A stretch of DNA of 64,000 bases from Betaproteobacteria bacterium HGW-Betaproteobacteria-7 (GTDB lineage Bacteria; Pseudomonadota; Gammaproteobacteria; Burkholderiales; Rhodocyclaceae). The notes beneath the pieces were generated by a model that was not told where the DNA came from, made no database searches, and was given only the letters and a program-made list of their open reading frames with translations. Where the stretch lies: assembly GCA_002840765.1 (NCBI GenBank), contig PHCE01000010.1, forward strand, positions 124,001-188,000, read 5' to 3'. The translations under genes and the position numbers were made by a program. Shown one piece after another: positions 25,011 to 33,381 of the stretch (position 1 is the stretch's first letter; the number at the start of each line of letters is the position of its first letter).

Positions 25011-27352
25011 GCGGGATTGAGGATGGGATGAATGAGGAAATGACGGGCCGCCGCGGCTTCCACCGGGCGGCTCAGGTAGTAGCCCTGCACTGTGTCGCAG
25101 CCGGCGGTCTTCAGATGCACCAGCTGGTCGAGCATTTCGACGCCCTCGGCGACGACCTGCATCTCCAGGTTGTGGGCCAGGGTGATGATCGAGGCGACGA
25201 TCACCGCATCGTCCGGCCGGTTGCGGATGTCGCTGATGAAGGCGCGGTCGATCTTCAGATAATGGATCGGCAGGTGGCGGATATTGGCCAGATGGGAAAA
25301 GCCGTTGCCGAAGTCGTCCAGCGCGATGCCAATGCCGAGCGCTTCAAGGCAACGCAGCACCCGCCCGGCAACCACTGGTGAGGCCAGCAGGCTGCTTTCG
25401 GTGATCTCGATCGCCAGATGGCGGCCGTCCACGCCATGTTCGGCGAGTCGCTCGGCGACCCGCCGCGGCAGGTCCTCGTCGTGCAACTGGCTGGCCGAGA
25501 TGTTGCAGGCCAGCGGCACGAGCTCCAGCCCCGCCGCCTGCCATTCGGCCTGTTGGCGGCAACAGGCCGCGATCACCCAGTCGCCGATTGCGGCGATGAA
25601 GCCGGCGTTCTCGGCGAGCGGCACGAAATCGGCCGGATAGATAAGACCGAAGTCCGGATGCTGCCAGCGCAGCAGGGCCTCGAAACCGACGACGCGAAAA
25701 TCGGTGAGACGGACCAGCGGCTGAAAATGCAGGAGCAACTCGTTACCGGCCAGCGCCCGCGGCAGCCGCTGCTCGAGGTTGAACAGCCGCTCGCCGATCT
25801 GGTTCAGGGTCGGATCGAAGTAGCAGAAGCGGCCGCGGCCGGCATGCTTGGCCCGGTACATCGCCGCATCGGCATGCCGGCACAGGGTCTCGAAATCGTC
25901 ACCGTCGCGCGGATAAATGGCGATGCCGATGCTCGGGCTGATCTGGATGTCGTTGCCGTCGAGATCGATGCACGGCAGGCTTACCTGCTCGACCAGCTTG
26001 GCGGCGACGGTGGCCGAATCGTCGATGTTCTCCAGCCCGGTCAGCAGCAGGCCGAACTCGTCGCCGCCGAGGCGGGCAATGACGTCTGATTCGCGCAGAC
26101 AGCCGCGCAGGCGTTCGGCGACAGCCTGCAGCAGCAGATCGCCGACATGATGGCCGAGGGTGTCATTGATACCCTTGAAGCGGTCGAGATCGAGATACAT
26201 CAACACGTAGTACTTGCGGCTGCGCTTGGCCCGGGACAGATGGCTGACCACCAGTTCGTGGAACATCCGCCGGTTGGGCAGGCCGGTCAGGTGATCATGC
26301 GCCGCCAGCGCGAAGGCGCGGCGCTTTTCCTCCTCAAGCTGGACAATCAGTTCGCGCTTCTCGACATCGGCCGCGGCCAGCGCCGAAAGCAGCCGCCCCT
26401 GCCGCCCCAGGCTGCGGATGAACCAGAAGGCCGCCACCGCCAGCAGCCCGCTCAACGCCGCCAGCACACCGAGAAAGCGCGCCCGGCTCGCCAGGTGCGC
26501 GGCTAGCGTCTCATCGACCGCCCGACTGACGGTGACCGTGAATGGATGCCGATCGAGCTGGCGGAAACTGCTCAGATAGAGGCGCCCCGGCTCGAAGAAG
26601 CGACCGTGCAGCGAGCCTTGGCGCGCGCCGCCGGGAACAATGCGTTCACCAGTTGGCGCGTCGAGGACCAGGCCAGCCTGCCGCGCCTCGGCCAACGGCT
26701 CGCCATCGGCCTTGAGCAAGCGGATGATGCCGGAACGTCCGATATCGATATCCTGATAGAGCGCCAGAAAATAGCCGAGATCGAGGACGACCAGCAACAC
26801 ACCGTGCAAGCGGCCGTCGGCCGCGGTCACCGGGAAGAACAGGGGCAACTGCCAGGCGTGCTCGGGCGATGCCGGGCGCTCGCCAACCATCACTTCGGCC
26901 GGTAGTGCCGCCGCCAGCCGCGGGCGCAGCAGACTCACCGCCGGACCCGGCGTATCGATCGACGGCGACGAGCTGTAGACCCGCTGCGCCACCCGGTCGT
27001 AGAGTGCGATGCGCAAAAAGGCGCGGTCGGCGGCGCGCATCGCCGACAGGCGTTGGGTAGCGTTGATCCGGTTGCCCTCGAACCACTCGTTGGCAGCGAT
27101 CGACATCAGCCGGCCGCGGTCGAACACCTGGGAGAGATTCTCGGCAATGATCGCCGCCAGGTTCTCCTGCTGTACCCGGGCATTCTGGTCGAGCAGCTGG
27201 CGCTCCGCCTCCAGGCGCTGCCAGCTGACCCACCAGACGAGCACCAGCAGGCCGAGCGTCAATGCCACACTGCCAACCAGCAAGCCAGGCCAGCTCAGCC
27301 GACGCAGGCGATCGGTCCAGGCGGTGAGGCGCGAAGGAATAAGCGAAGGCAA
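25007..27352 (-). CDS. Membrane-bound GGDEF-EAL c-di-GMP enzyme
   Basis: A 781-residue inner-membrane signalling protein. A first helix (about 20-42) and a second (about 293-315) bound a periplasmic dCache-like domain of about 250 residues. The GGDEF domain (about 350-510) has an intact RLGGDEF. The EAL domain (about 525-775) has an intact GFEALLRW, CNISASQL and LDDFGNGFSH. Both cyclase and phosphodiesterase activity are possible; which dominates cannot be read from sequence. The downstream coupled gene is a PhnD-like binding protein, and a PilZ gene lies divergently upstream. Confidence 0.93.
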   Translation of the reverse strand: MPSLIPSRLTAWTDRLRRLSWPGLLVGSVALTLGLLVLVWWVSWQRLEAERQLLDQNARVQQENLAAIIAENLSQVFDRGRLMSIAANEWFEGNRINATQRLSAMRAADRAFLRIALYDRVAQRVYSSSPSIDTPGPAVSLLRPRLAAALPAEVMVGERPASPEHAWQLPLFFPVTAADGRLHGVLLVVLDLGYFLALYQDIDIGRSGIIRLLKADGEPLAEARQAGLVLDAPTGERIVPGGARQGSLHGRFFEPGRLYLSSFRQLDRHPFTVTVSRAVDETLAAHLASRARFLGVLAALSGLLAVAAFWFIRSLGRQGRLLSALAAADVEKRELIVQLEEEKRRAFALAAHDHLTGLPNRRMFHELVVSHLSRAKRSRKYYVLMYLDLDRFKGINDTLGHHVGDLLLQAVAERLRGCLRESDVIARLGGDEFGLLLTGLENIDDSATVAAKLVEQVSLPCIDLDGNDIQISPSIGIAIYPRDGDDFETLCRHADAAMYRAKHAGRGRFCYFDPTLNQIGERLFNLEQRLPRALAGNELLLHFQPLVRLTDFRVVGFEALLRWQHPDFGLIYPADFVPLAENAGFIAAIGDWVIAACCRQQAEWQAAGLELVPLACNISASQLHDEDLPRRVAERLAEHGVDGRHLAIEITESSLLASPVVAGRVLRCLEALGIGIALDDFGNGFSHLANIRHLPIHYLKIDRAFISDIRNRPDDAVIVASIITLAHNLEMQVVAEGVEMLDQLVHLKTAGCDTVQGYYLSRPVEAAAARHFLIHPILNPA

Positions 27353-27513
27353 CGTCAGCGCAACCCGGATAGATGAGCCGGCAATTGTGTTGCCCGCAGA
27401 TTACCGGCTTGTTACCAGGCAGCCGGACAGCTTCCGAGCGCCGTCATCGTGCCTGAAAGACGGCGGTAACATGCCGCATCTATGATCTGCGGATCCTACC
27501 CAGCCCTTCTGCC

Positions 27514-27888
27514 ATGCCCCGCACCGAACGCCGCCGCCACCCCCGCTTTCCGTTCCACTCCTCGGGCCTCCTGGAAATCGCCGGGATGTCTCACCGTGGC
27601 GTCGTCCTCGACCTCTCCCTGAACGGCGCCCTGTTCCGCCTGCCGGTACAGATCGCCGCGCCGATCGGTCAGTTTTGCTGCCTGGAACTGCTACAGGCCA
27701 GTGGCCCGGGCTGCCTGTTCCCGGCTACCCGCATCGCCTGCCGGCACGATGATCTGCTGGGCCTGGAGTTCGTCGAACTGGACAACAGTGCCCGCCTTTT
27801 CCTGGCCAGCGTCATCGACATGAATCTTGCCGTCAGCTCCCTGCTCGAACGCAAACTCCCCAGCCTGCTCGGACAGTCGGCCGCCTGA
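27514..27888 (+). CDS. PilZ-domain c-di-GMP effector
   Basis: A 124-residue single PilZ domain. The c-di-GMP motif RxxxR is seen as RRRHPR near residue 6 and D/NxSxxG as DLSLNGA at about 33-39. It would bind c-di-GMP and act on an unknown target. It is divergent from the GGDEF-EAL gene with a shared 161-bp promoter region, so the two may be co-regulated. The start follows a weak site. Confidence 0.88.
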   Translation: MPRTERRRHPRFPFHSSGLLEIAGMSHRGVVLDLSLNGALFRLPVQIAAPIGQFCCLELLQASGPGCLFPATRIACRHDDLLGLEFVELDNSARLFLASVIDMNLAVSSLLERKLPSLLGQSAA

Positions 27889-27972
27889 AGGCTGGCCCAA
27901 AAAAAAGGAGCCACCTGCGGGAGCCGTGCAGTTTTGTTGCCGCGCCGCGTTAACCCAGCGGCGCAGGGTGGC

Positions 27973-28377
27973 TTACCAGCGGTAAACAGCCTGCTTTTTC
28001 CCCTTGGCGCCTACCGACAGCTTGCCCTGCTGCACCTTTCCATTTGCCGAAAGCTTGACGGTATAGCGGCCGGCCGGCACCCGGGCGAGCAGGAAGGGCC
28101 CGGCGCCTTTGGCTTCGAGTACCGTTTCGCCCCTGGTATTGAGCAACAGCACATCGACACCCGTCAGATAGGAACCGTCGCGCTCGGAGAAAAGCAGCTT
28201 GAGATTGAAATCAGCTTCGCGCATCCGGATTTCGTTGCGTTCCTCGTCGCCGATGCCGCCGCTGATATAGCTGACATCTCCGGAGCGGCTTTCCGGCAGT
28301 GTGAAGGTGGTTGTTTGAGCCAGTGCCGGGGTGACGAGCAGGCCGGCCAGGAGCAGAGCGGGGATCAGGGTTTTCAT
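27973..28377 (-). CDS. Secreted protein with carboxypeptidase-regulatory-like fold
   Basis: A 134-residue precursor with a clear signal peptide (about 1-20, ending ALA). The mature part is a beta-rich domain with the LLNTRGETVLEAKGAGPFLL and VPAGRYTVKLSANG pattern of carboxypeptidase regulatory-like (peptidase-associated) domains. Conserved hypothetical; periplasmic. The start at 28377 was chosen for the signal peptide. No neighbour suggests a pathway. Confidence 0.72.
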   Translation of the reverse strand: MKTLIPALLLAGLLVTPALAQTTTFTLPESRSGDVSYISGGIGDEERNEIRMREADFNLKLLFSERDGSYLTGVDVLLLNTRGETVLEAKGAGPFLLARVPAGRYTVKLSANGKVQQGKLSVGAKGKKQAVYRW

Positions 28378-28523
28378 TGGAGTTGCCTTTCTTCTGGGGT
28401 GGATGACGTGCCGGCAGGCGCGGCTCAATAGGGAAATATTGGGGCTACAGCGCTGAAAGCGCTTGGTTCAATCGATCTGAAAGGCGGGAGTTCGGCCATA
28501 GGATCGCTCAGCAATTCGAACAA

Positions 28524-28826
28524 CTACACGCCCCAGACTACGGGTACCTCTTGCTTCAGCGACGATTCGAAAAGTTCGACCAACGGCAGGGCTCGCTGGG
28601 CGATGCCAACGAATTTCCCGTCATCACCATTCGGCTCTGATTCGTTTTCGGCCTGAGTATCGGTGTTGATTGCGGCTTTCAATTTTGCGATTGCTGCCGG
28701 CAGATACTCAACAGTGACGATACCTTTGGCGGCAATGTCCTTGCCGATGATTGTCATCATCCGTTCAGCAACGTCGCCAAACATCATGACGTCCGAAGAA
28801 GCTGGCGATTTAAAGGTGATCAGCAT
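28524..28826 (-). CDS. DUF1840-family protein
   Basis: A 100-residue cytosolic protein with the DUF1840 pattern: MLITFKSPASSDVMMFGDVAERM at the start and AQRALPLVELFESS near the end (about 76-89). The family is common in betaproteobacteria and has no known function. The ATG at 28826 follows GGAGGACAGG. It stands alone. Confidence 0.82.
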   Translation of the reverse strand: MLITFKSPASSDVMMFGDVAERMMTIIGKDIAAKGIVTVEYLPAAIAKLKAAINTDTQAENESEPNGDDGKFVGIAQRALPLVELFESSLKQEVPVVWGV

Positions 28827-29136
28827 TACCTGTCCTCCGGTTAAAAGATAGAAGGCGCTACAAAATGTCAGCCCTGCAGGCGCTAATGATCACCTTACGT
28901 CAAACGGACTGTGCCCTATGTACGGCAGGGAACATACGCAGAGTCGCGGTCATCCTATGTTGGTAAGCGCGCAGTGGCTGTAAGCGATGAATCATTGAAA
29001 AATTGACAGCGACTGCTCCCGAAGCCAACACGATGGCTTTTACTCAAGTGATAGGGGCACACTGCATGAACACAAATCCTGTCGCGAATGTTCGATGTCT
29101 TCGGCACGGCCCTTCATGTCGGCCGGCACGGCGCGA
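28827..29136. other. Gene-free boundary of the stress-gene mosaic
   Basis: No convincing gene, RNA or terminator was seen here. Base composition is lower in GC than on either side up to about 29090 and then rises sharply, which suggests a junction where the following block was joined. Confidence 0.4.
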
Positions 29137-29269
29137 TCGTCGCGATGCGCAGCTGCGGAAGTTGGCAGCGGGCAACGTGGCGCAAGTGCAATTCGGCTTC
29201 GACGTGACCCACGTGCTTGCCGCAGCCCGCCAACAACTGGCCAGGAGTCACCGGGCGATGGAACCGTGA
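29137..29269 (+). pseudogene. 3' remnant of an unidentified gene before pgm
   Basis: The frame ending at the TGA 29267-29269 reads about 40 residues with strongly GC-ending codons ([20 protein letters not shown] and onward). It overlaps the GTG of pgm as GTGA, the coupling normally seen between intact operon genes. No start or conserved 5' part is present upstream, so it looks like the tail of a gene cut by a rearrangement. Family not recognised. Confidence 0.35.
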
Positions 29270-30981
29270 GCGCGTACGCCAGCCCTTGGGCCGGCAAGCC
29301 GGCGCCACCCTCGATGCCGCTGATCGACGTCGACAAGCTCGTCGCGGCCTACTACGCGCTGCGTCCCGATCCGACCGTGCCCGCGCAGCGTGTCGCCTTC
29401 GGCACCTCGGGGCACCGCGGCTCGGCCTTCGACGTGTCATTCAACGAATGGCACGTGCTGGCCATCACCCAGGCCCTGTGCGACCACCGCCGGGCCCTGG
29501 GCATCGGCGGGCCGCTGTTCATGGGCGTCGACACGCATGCGCTGTCCGCGCCGGCCTGTGCGAGCGCCCTCGAAGTGCTGGCTGCCAATGGCGTCGAGGT
29601 GATGCTGGCGACAAACGACGCGCCGACGCCGACGCCAGCGATCTCGCACGCCATCCTGAACTACAACCTTCGGCACCACGGCGGCACCGTTGAAGCCAGC
29701 CAACGCGCCGATGGCATCGTCGTCACACCATCGCACAACCCGCCTGGCGATGGCGGCTTCAAATACAACCCGCCGCACGGCGGGCCCGCGGGGGCCGACG
29801 TCACCGACGCCATCCAGGCGGCGGCGAACCGCTTCCTCGAAAACGGGATGGTCGGCGTCCGCCGCGTGTCGCACGCCAAGGCCCTGGCCGCGACCACCAC
29901 GCGCCGCCACGACTACCTCAATAACTACGTCGCCGCGCTCGAGCAGGTGATCGATCTCGACGCAATCCGCCGAGCGGAGGTGCGCATGGGCGTCGATCCG
30001 CTTGGCGGCGCCGGCGTGCACTACTGGGCCGCCATCGCCGAACGCTGGAAGCTCGACCTGACAGTGGTCAGTGAAGCGATCGATCCGACCTTCGCCTTCA
30101 TGACCCTGGACTGGGATGGCCAGATCCGCATGGACCCGTCGTCGGCCTACGCGATGCAGCGCCTGATCGCCATCAAGGACCGCTTCGACATCGCCTTCGC
30201 CTGCGACACCGACCATGACCGCCACGGCATCGTCACCACCGCCGGGCTGCTGCCGCCGAACCACTACCTCGCGGTGGCCATCGATTACCTGTTCCGCCAC
30301 CGCCCCGGCTGGAGCGCATCGGCAGCAGTCGGCAAGACCGTGGTCAGCACGCAGCTGATCGACCGCGTCGCCGATCGCCTGGGCCGCAGGCTCTACGAGG
30401 CACCGGTCGGCTTCAAGTGGTTCTCCCAAGGCTTGCTCGACGGCAGTCTGGGCCTCGGCGGCGAAGAGAGCGCCGGCGCTGCCTTCCTGCGCCGCGACGG
30501 CACGGTCTGGACCACCGACAAGGACGGCATCATCGCGGCCTTGCTTTCGGCCGAGATCACGGCCCGTTGTGGCCGCAATCCGGGTGTTCTTTACAGCGAG
30601 CTCGCCGCGCAGCTCGGCAACCCCGTGGCCGATCGCCTCGAGGCACCGGCGACGGCGCAGCAGAAGCGCCGTCTGGCGGCCTTGTCGCCGACGATGATCG
30701 ACGCGAACGAACTGGCTGGCGAAGAAATCGTCAGCGTGCTGAGCCGGGCACCGGGCAACGACGCGCCCATCGGTGGCATCAAGGTCACCTCGAAAAGCGG
30801 CTGGTACGCGGCGCGGCCCTCCGGCACCGAAGACATCTACAAGATCTACGCCGAAAGCTTCCAGGGCGCCGAACATCTGCAACGCATCCTGATCGAGGCG
30901 CAGGCCACCGTCGATGCCGCCCTGGCATCGCCACCGGCAGGCGCAGACACGATGGCCCGGGCCTCGCTGGCGCCGCCGTGA
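29266..30981 (+). CDS. pgm: Alpha-D-glucose-phosphate phosphoglucomutase
   Basis: Interconverts glucose 1-phosphate and glucose 6-phosphate; cytosolic. The product is 571 residues with the family motifs in order: FGTSGHRGS (about 43-51), the phosphoserine loop [17 protein letters not shown] (about 151-167), the metal loop DTDHDRHG (about 308-315) and the sugar loop GGEESAG (about 392-398). The GTG start at 29266 was chosen for its GTGA overlap with the preceding remnant and for family-typical N-terminal length. It overlaps the next gene by another GTGA. Confidence 0.92.
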   Translation: MSAYASPWAGKPAPPSMPLIDVDKLVAAYYALRPDPTVPAQRVAFGTSGHRGSAFDVSFNEWHVLAITQALCDHRRALGIGGPLFMGVDTHALSAPACASALEVLAANGVEVMLATNDAPTPTPAISHAILNYNLRHHGGTVEASQRADGIVVTPSHNPPGDGGFKYNPPHGGPAGADVTDAIQAAANRFLENGMVGVRRVSHAKALAATTTRRHDYLNNYVAALEQVIDLDAIRRAEVRMGVDPLGGAGVHYWAAIAERWKLDLTVVSEAIDPTFAFMTLDWDGQIRMDPSSAYAMQRLIAIKDRFDIAFACDTDHDRHGIVTTAGLLPPNHYLAVAIDYLFRHRPGWSASAAVGKTVVSTQLIDRVADRLGRRLYEAPVGFKWFSQGLLDGSLGLGGEESAGAAFLRRDGTVWTTDKDGIIAALLSAEITARCGRNPGVLYSELAAQLGNPVADRLEAPATAQQKRRLAALSPTMIDANELAGEEIVSVLSRAPGNDAPIGGIKVTSKSGWYAARPSGTEDIYKIYAESFQGAEHLQRILIEAQATVDAALASPPAGADTMARASLAPP

Positions 30982-32336
30982 GCCCGTCGGCGGCGCTGCC
31001 GGCTACGGCCGTGGTCGCCCCCCTTGCTCCGGCCGACGAAGCGATGCTGGACAGCCTGCAGCGCGACGCCTTCGACTACTTCGTCCACCACACCAACCGC
31101 CACAACGGCCTCGTGGCCGACACCTCGCGGCCGGGTTCGCACGCGAGCATCGCGGTCGTTGGCTTTGCCCTGTCGGCCTACCCGGTGGGGGTGGAGCGCG
31201 GCTGGATGACGCGTGCCGACGCCTTGCGGCGCAGCCTGTCCGCACTGCGCTTCTTCCGCGACAGCGACCAGAGCGGCACACCCGAGTCGACCGGGTACAA
31301 GGGCTTCTATTTCCACTTCCTGCACATGGACAGCGGCGCCCGCGCCTGGCGATGCGAGGTCTCGCTGATCGACACGGCGCTGCTGCTGGCCGGCATGCTC
31401 ACAGCGGCAGCCTACTTCTCGGCAGCCACAGCGGACGAGGCCGAACTGCGCAGCCTGGCCGACACGCTCTACCACCGAGCTGACTGGGGCTGGGCGCAGC
31501 CCGACGGCGCTGCCGTGGTGCACGGCTGGAAACCCGGGAGCGGCTTCCTGAAGCACGGCTGGGAGGGCTACAGCGAGGCCCTGCTGCTTTACGCGCTCGG
31601 CCTGGGGTCGCCGACCCATCCATTGACCGCGGCGAGCTTCCCGGCGTGGACCTCCACCTACCAGTGGGAGAACCTGTACGGCATCGACCATCTCTTCGCC
31701 GGGCCGCTGTTCATCCACCAGTTATCGCACGCCTGGATCGACTTTCGCGGTATCCGCGACCGCTTCATGCGCGAGAAGCGCTGCGACTACTTCGAGAACA
31801 GCCGTCGCGCCACCTACGTACAGCGCGAGTACGCCATCCACAACCCGCGCCGCTTCGCCGGCTACGACGAATCGTGCTGGGGACTGTCGGCCGGCGACGG
31901 GCCGCGCACGCCCCGGCAACGGGTCGCCGGACGACGCCAGTCGTTCTACGGCTACGCCGCGCGTGGTGTGCCCTGGGGCCCCGACGACGGTACGATCAGC
32001 GGCCCTTCGGTCCTGTCGTCACTGGTTTTTGCACCCGAGATCGTGCTGCCGGCCGTCCGCCGCATGCTCGCCCGAGAGCCTGGGCGCGCTGGCCGTACCG
32101 CACGCGCCAGCGGTTTCAACGACACGGTCAGGCTGACCGCACCCGCGGCAGGTGCCGGCCCCGCGCGCTGGATCTCCGAAGGCAGCTTCGGACTTGACCA
32201 AGGAATGATCGTTCTGATGCTCGAGAACTTCCGCTCCGGCTTGCTGTGGCGCTTGCTTCGAGCTTCTGTGCCCATCCGCAAGGGCCTGCACCGCGCCGGC
32301 TTTCGGGGCGGCTGGCTGGCGGACGACAAGCAATGA
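30978..32336 (+). CDS. Glucoamylase-like (glycoamylase-domain) protein
   Basis: A 452-residue protein matching the glucoamylase-like domain of bacterial glycan enzymes. An alpha/alpha barrel starts [12 protein letters not shown] (about 17-28). Later come [15 protein letters not shown] (about 98-112), [16 protein letters not shown] (about 195-210) and [10 protein letters not shown] (about 301-310). The acidic residues in WEGYSE and the late [11 protein letters not shown] region (about 397-407) are candidates for catalysis. No signal peptide is evident. GTG start, coupled to pgm, so a role in alpha- or beta-glucan breakdown feeding glucose 1-phosphate is likely; substrate unproven. Confidence 0.8.
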   Translation: MSPSAALPATAVVAPLAPADEAMLDSLQRDAFDYFVHHTNRHNGLVADTSRPGSHASIAVVGFALSAYPVGVERGWMTRADALRRSLSALRFFRDSDQSGTPESTGYKGFYFHFLHMDSGARAWRCEVSLIDTALLLAGMLTAAAYFSAATADEAELRSLADTLYHRADWGWAQPDGAAVVHGWKPGSGFLKHGWEGYSEALLLYALGLGSPTHPLTAASFPAWTSTYQWENLYGIDHLFAGPLFIHQLSHAWIDFRGIRDRFMREKRCDYFENSRRATYVQREYAIHNPRRFAGYDESCWGLSAGDGPRTPRQRVAGRRQSFYGYAARGVPWGPDDGTISGPSVLSSLVFAPEIVLPAVRRMLAREPGRAGRTARASGFNDTVRLTAPAAGAGPARWISEGSFGLDQGMIVLMLENFRSGLLWRLLRASVPIRKGLHRAGFRGGWLADDKQ

Positions 32337-32470
32337 TGACGACCACGAGGCACGCAACTGTCGCCGCGGTAGGCGCCCGCGTCGCGCTGATCGAGTCGCA
32401 TCACATCGGCGGCAATGTCCTGCCACGGCGGGCCGCAAACCCTGACACGCAGCGAAGAAGGCAGCCTGTC
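32333..32470 (+). pseudogene. N-terminal remnant of an FAD disulfide oxidoreductase
   Basis: Just after the glucoamylase-like gene, one frame reads VAAVGARVALIESHHIGGN. This resembles the second beta strand and FAD loop of mercuric-reductase or lipoamide-dehydrogenase proteins (AAxxGAKVALIExxxxGGxCL). The redox-active CxxxxC that should follow is absent and homology stops. The rest of 32470-32703 holds nothing I can identify. Confidence 0.35.
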
Positions 32471-32703
32471 GGTGATCGCGACCGGATGGGTGCTGGTTCT
32501 GCCGGGCCTTCGATGCCGCGCGCAAACGCGGTTACCGCTTGCGCGTGCCACTTTGTGCGCCAGCACACAGACCCAAGCACGCATCGCGCACATCCTGCCT
32601 GAACGCATGACTTCTTCCATTGCGCGCCGCAGCGTGCCGTCGCGCCGAATGAGCGTGCCAATAGAAAGCGCCCTTCGGTAAACACTTCCGAAAGCCAAAC
32701 ACC

Positions 32704-33285
32704 ATGCTTCGCCCAACCAACGACCTGCTGAACCTCGCTAGCAGCGCCAAAGACGGCGCCATCGGTGACGTGAAGGACCTCTACTTTGATGACGAGGCCT
32801 GGGCGCTCCTGCCCGGATACGCCGGTTACGGCTCCCCCACGGCCATCCGCGCAGAAGCGGCGATGGCCCAGACACCAACGGAGGCCCGCCAGGGGGAGAA
32901 GCACCCTCGCCTGCGCAGTTGCAAGGCCGTGGTCGGCTATTACATGGAAGCCATCGACGGCGAACTCGGGCACGTGCAGGGCCTGCTCGTCGACGAAGAC
33001 AGCTGGGCCATCCGCTACTTGGTGGTGAGAACGAGCAACTGGTGGCTCGGTCACGACGTGCTGGTGGCACCGCAATGGATCAAGCGCGGGAGCTGGGCGG
33101 ATCGAACCGTGGCTGTCGACCTGACGCGTGACACCCTGAAACAGGCGCCCCGGTATGACCCGACAGTGCCGCTTTCGCGCGAGATGGAAATCGCCGTGTT
33201 CAAACACTACGGGCGTGCAGGTTATTGGTCTGGTGCAGATCCCGCCTCGGACCGGGTCATTCTCAGCCAAGCCAACGAGGCCTGA
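32704..33285 (+). CDS. PRC-barrel domain protein, first repeat truncated
   Basis: A 193-residue protein. An opening PRC-barrel motif, GAIGDVKDLYFDDEAWAL (about 18-35), breaks off and is followed by an unrelated Pro/Ala-rich linker (about 38-70). A second, complete PRC barrel follows: IDGELGHVQGLLVDEDSWAI (about 81-100) through the VDLTRD segment (about 139). Family members normally have two full barrels, so an internal deletion in the first is likely. PRC-barrel proteins of this type are stress-associated and of unknown biochemical role. Confidence 0.8.
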   Translation: MLRPTNDLLNLASSAKDGAIGDVKDLYFDDEAWALLPGYAGYGSPTAIRAEAAMAQTPTEARQGEKHPRLRSCKAVVGYYMEAIDGELGHVQGLLVDEDSWAIRYLVVRTSNWWLGHDVLVAPQWIKRGSWADRTVAVDLTRDTLKQAPRYDPTVPLSREMEIAVFKHYGRAGYWSGADPASDRVILSQANEA

Positions 33286-33381
33286 TCGCATGCACATGCA
33301 CGCTGTGCGCGACCCATCCAGGTGCACGCGGAGGGGTAATACCGGCCACCGCATGCATGTTGCGATGCCGCCGGTCGCATA

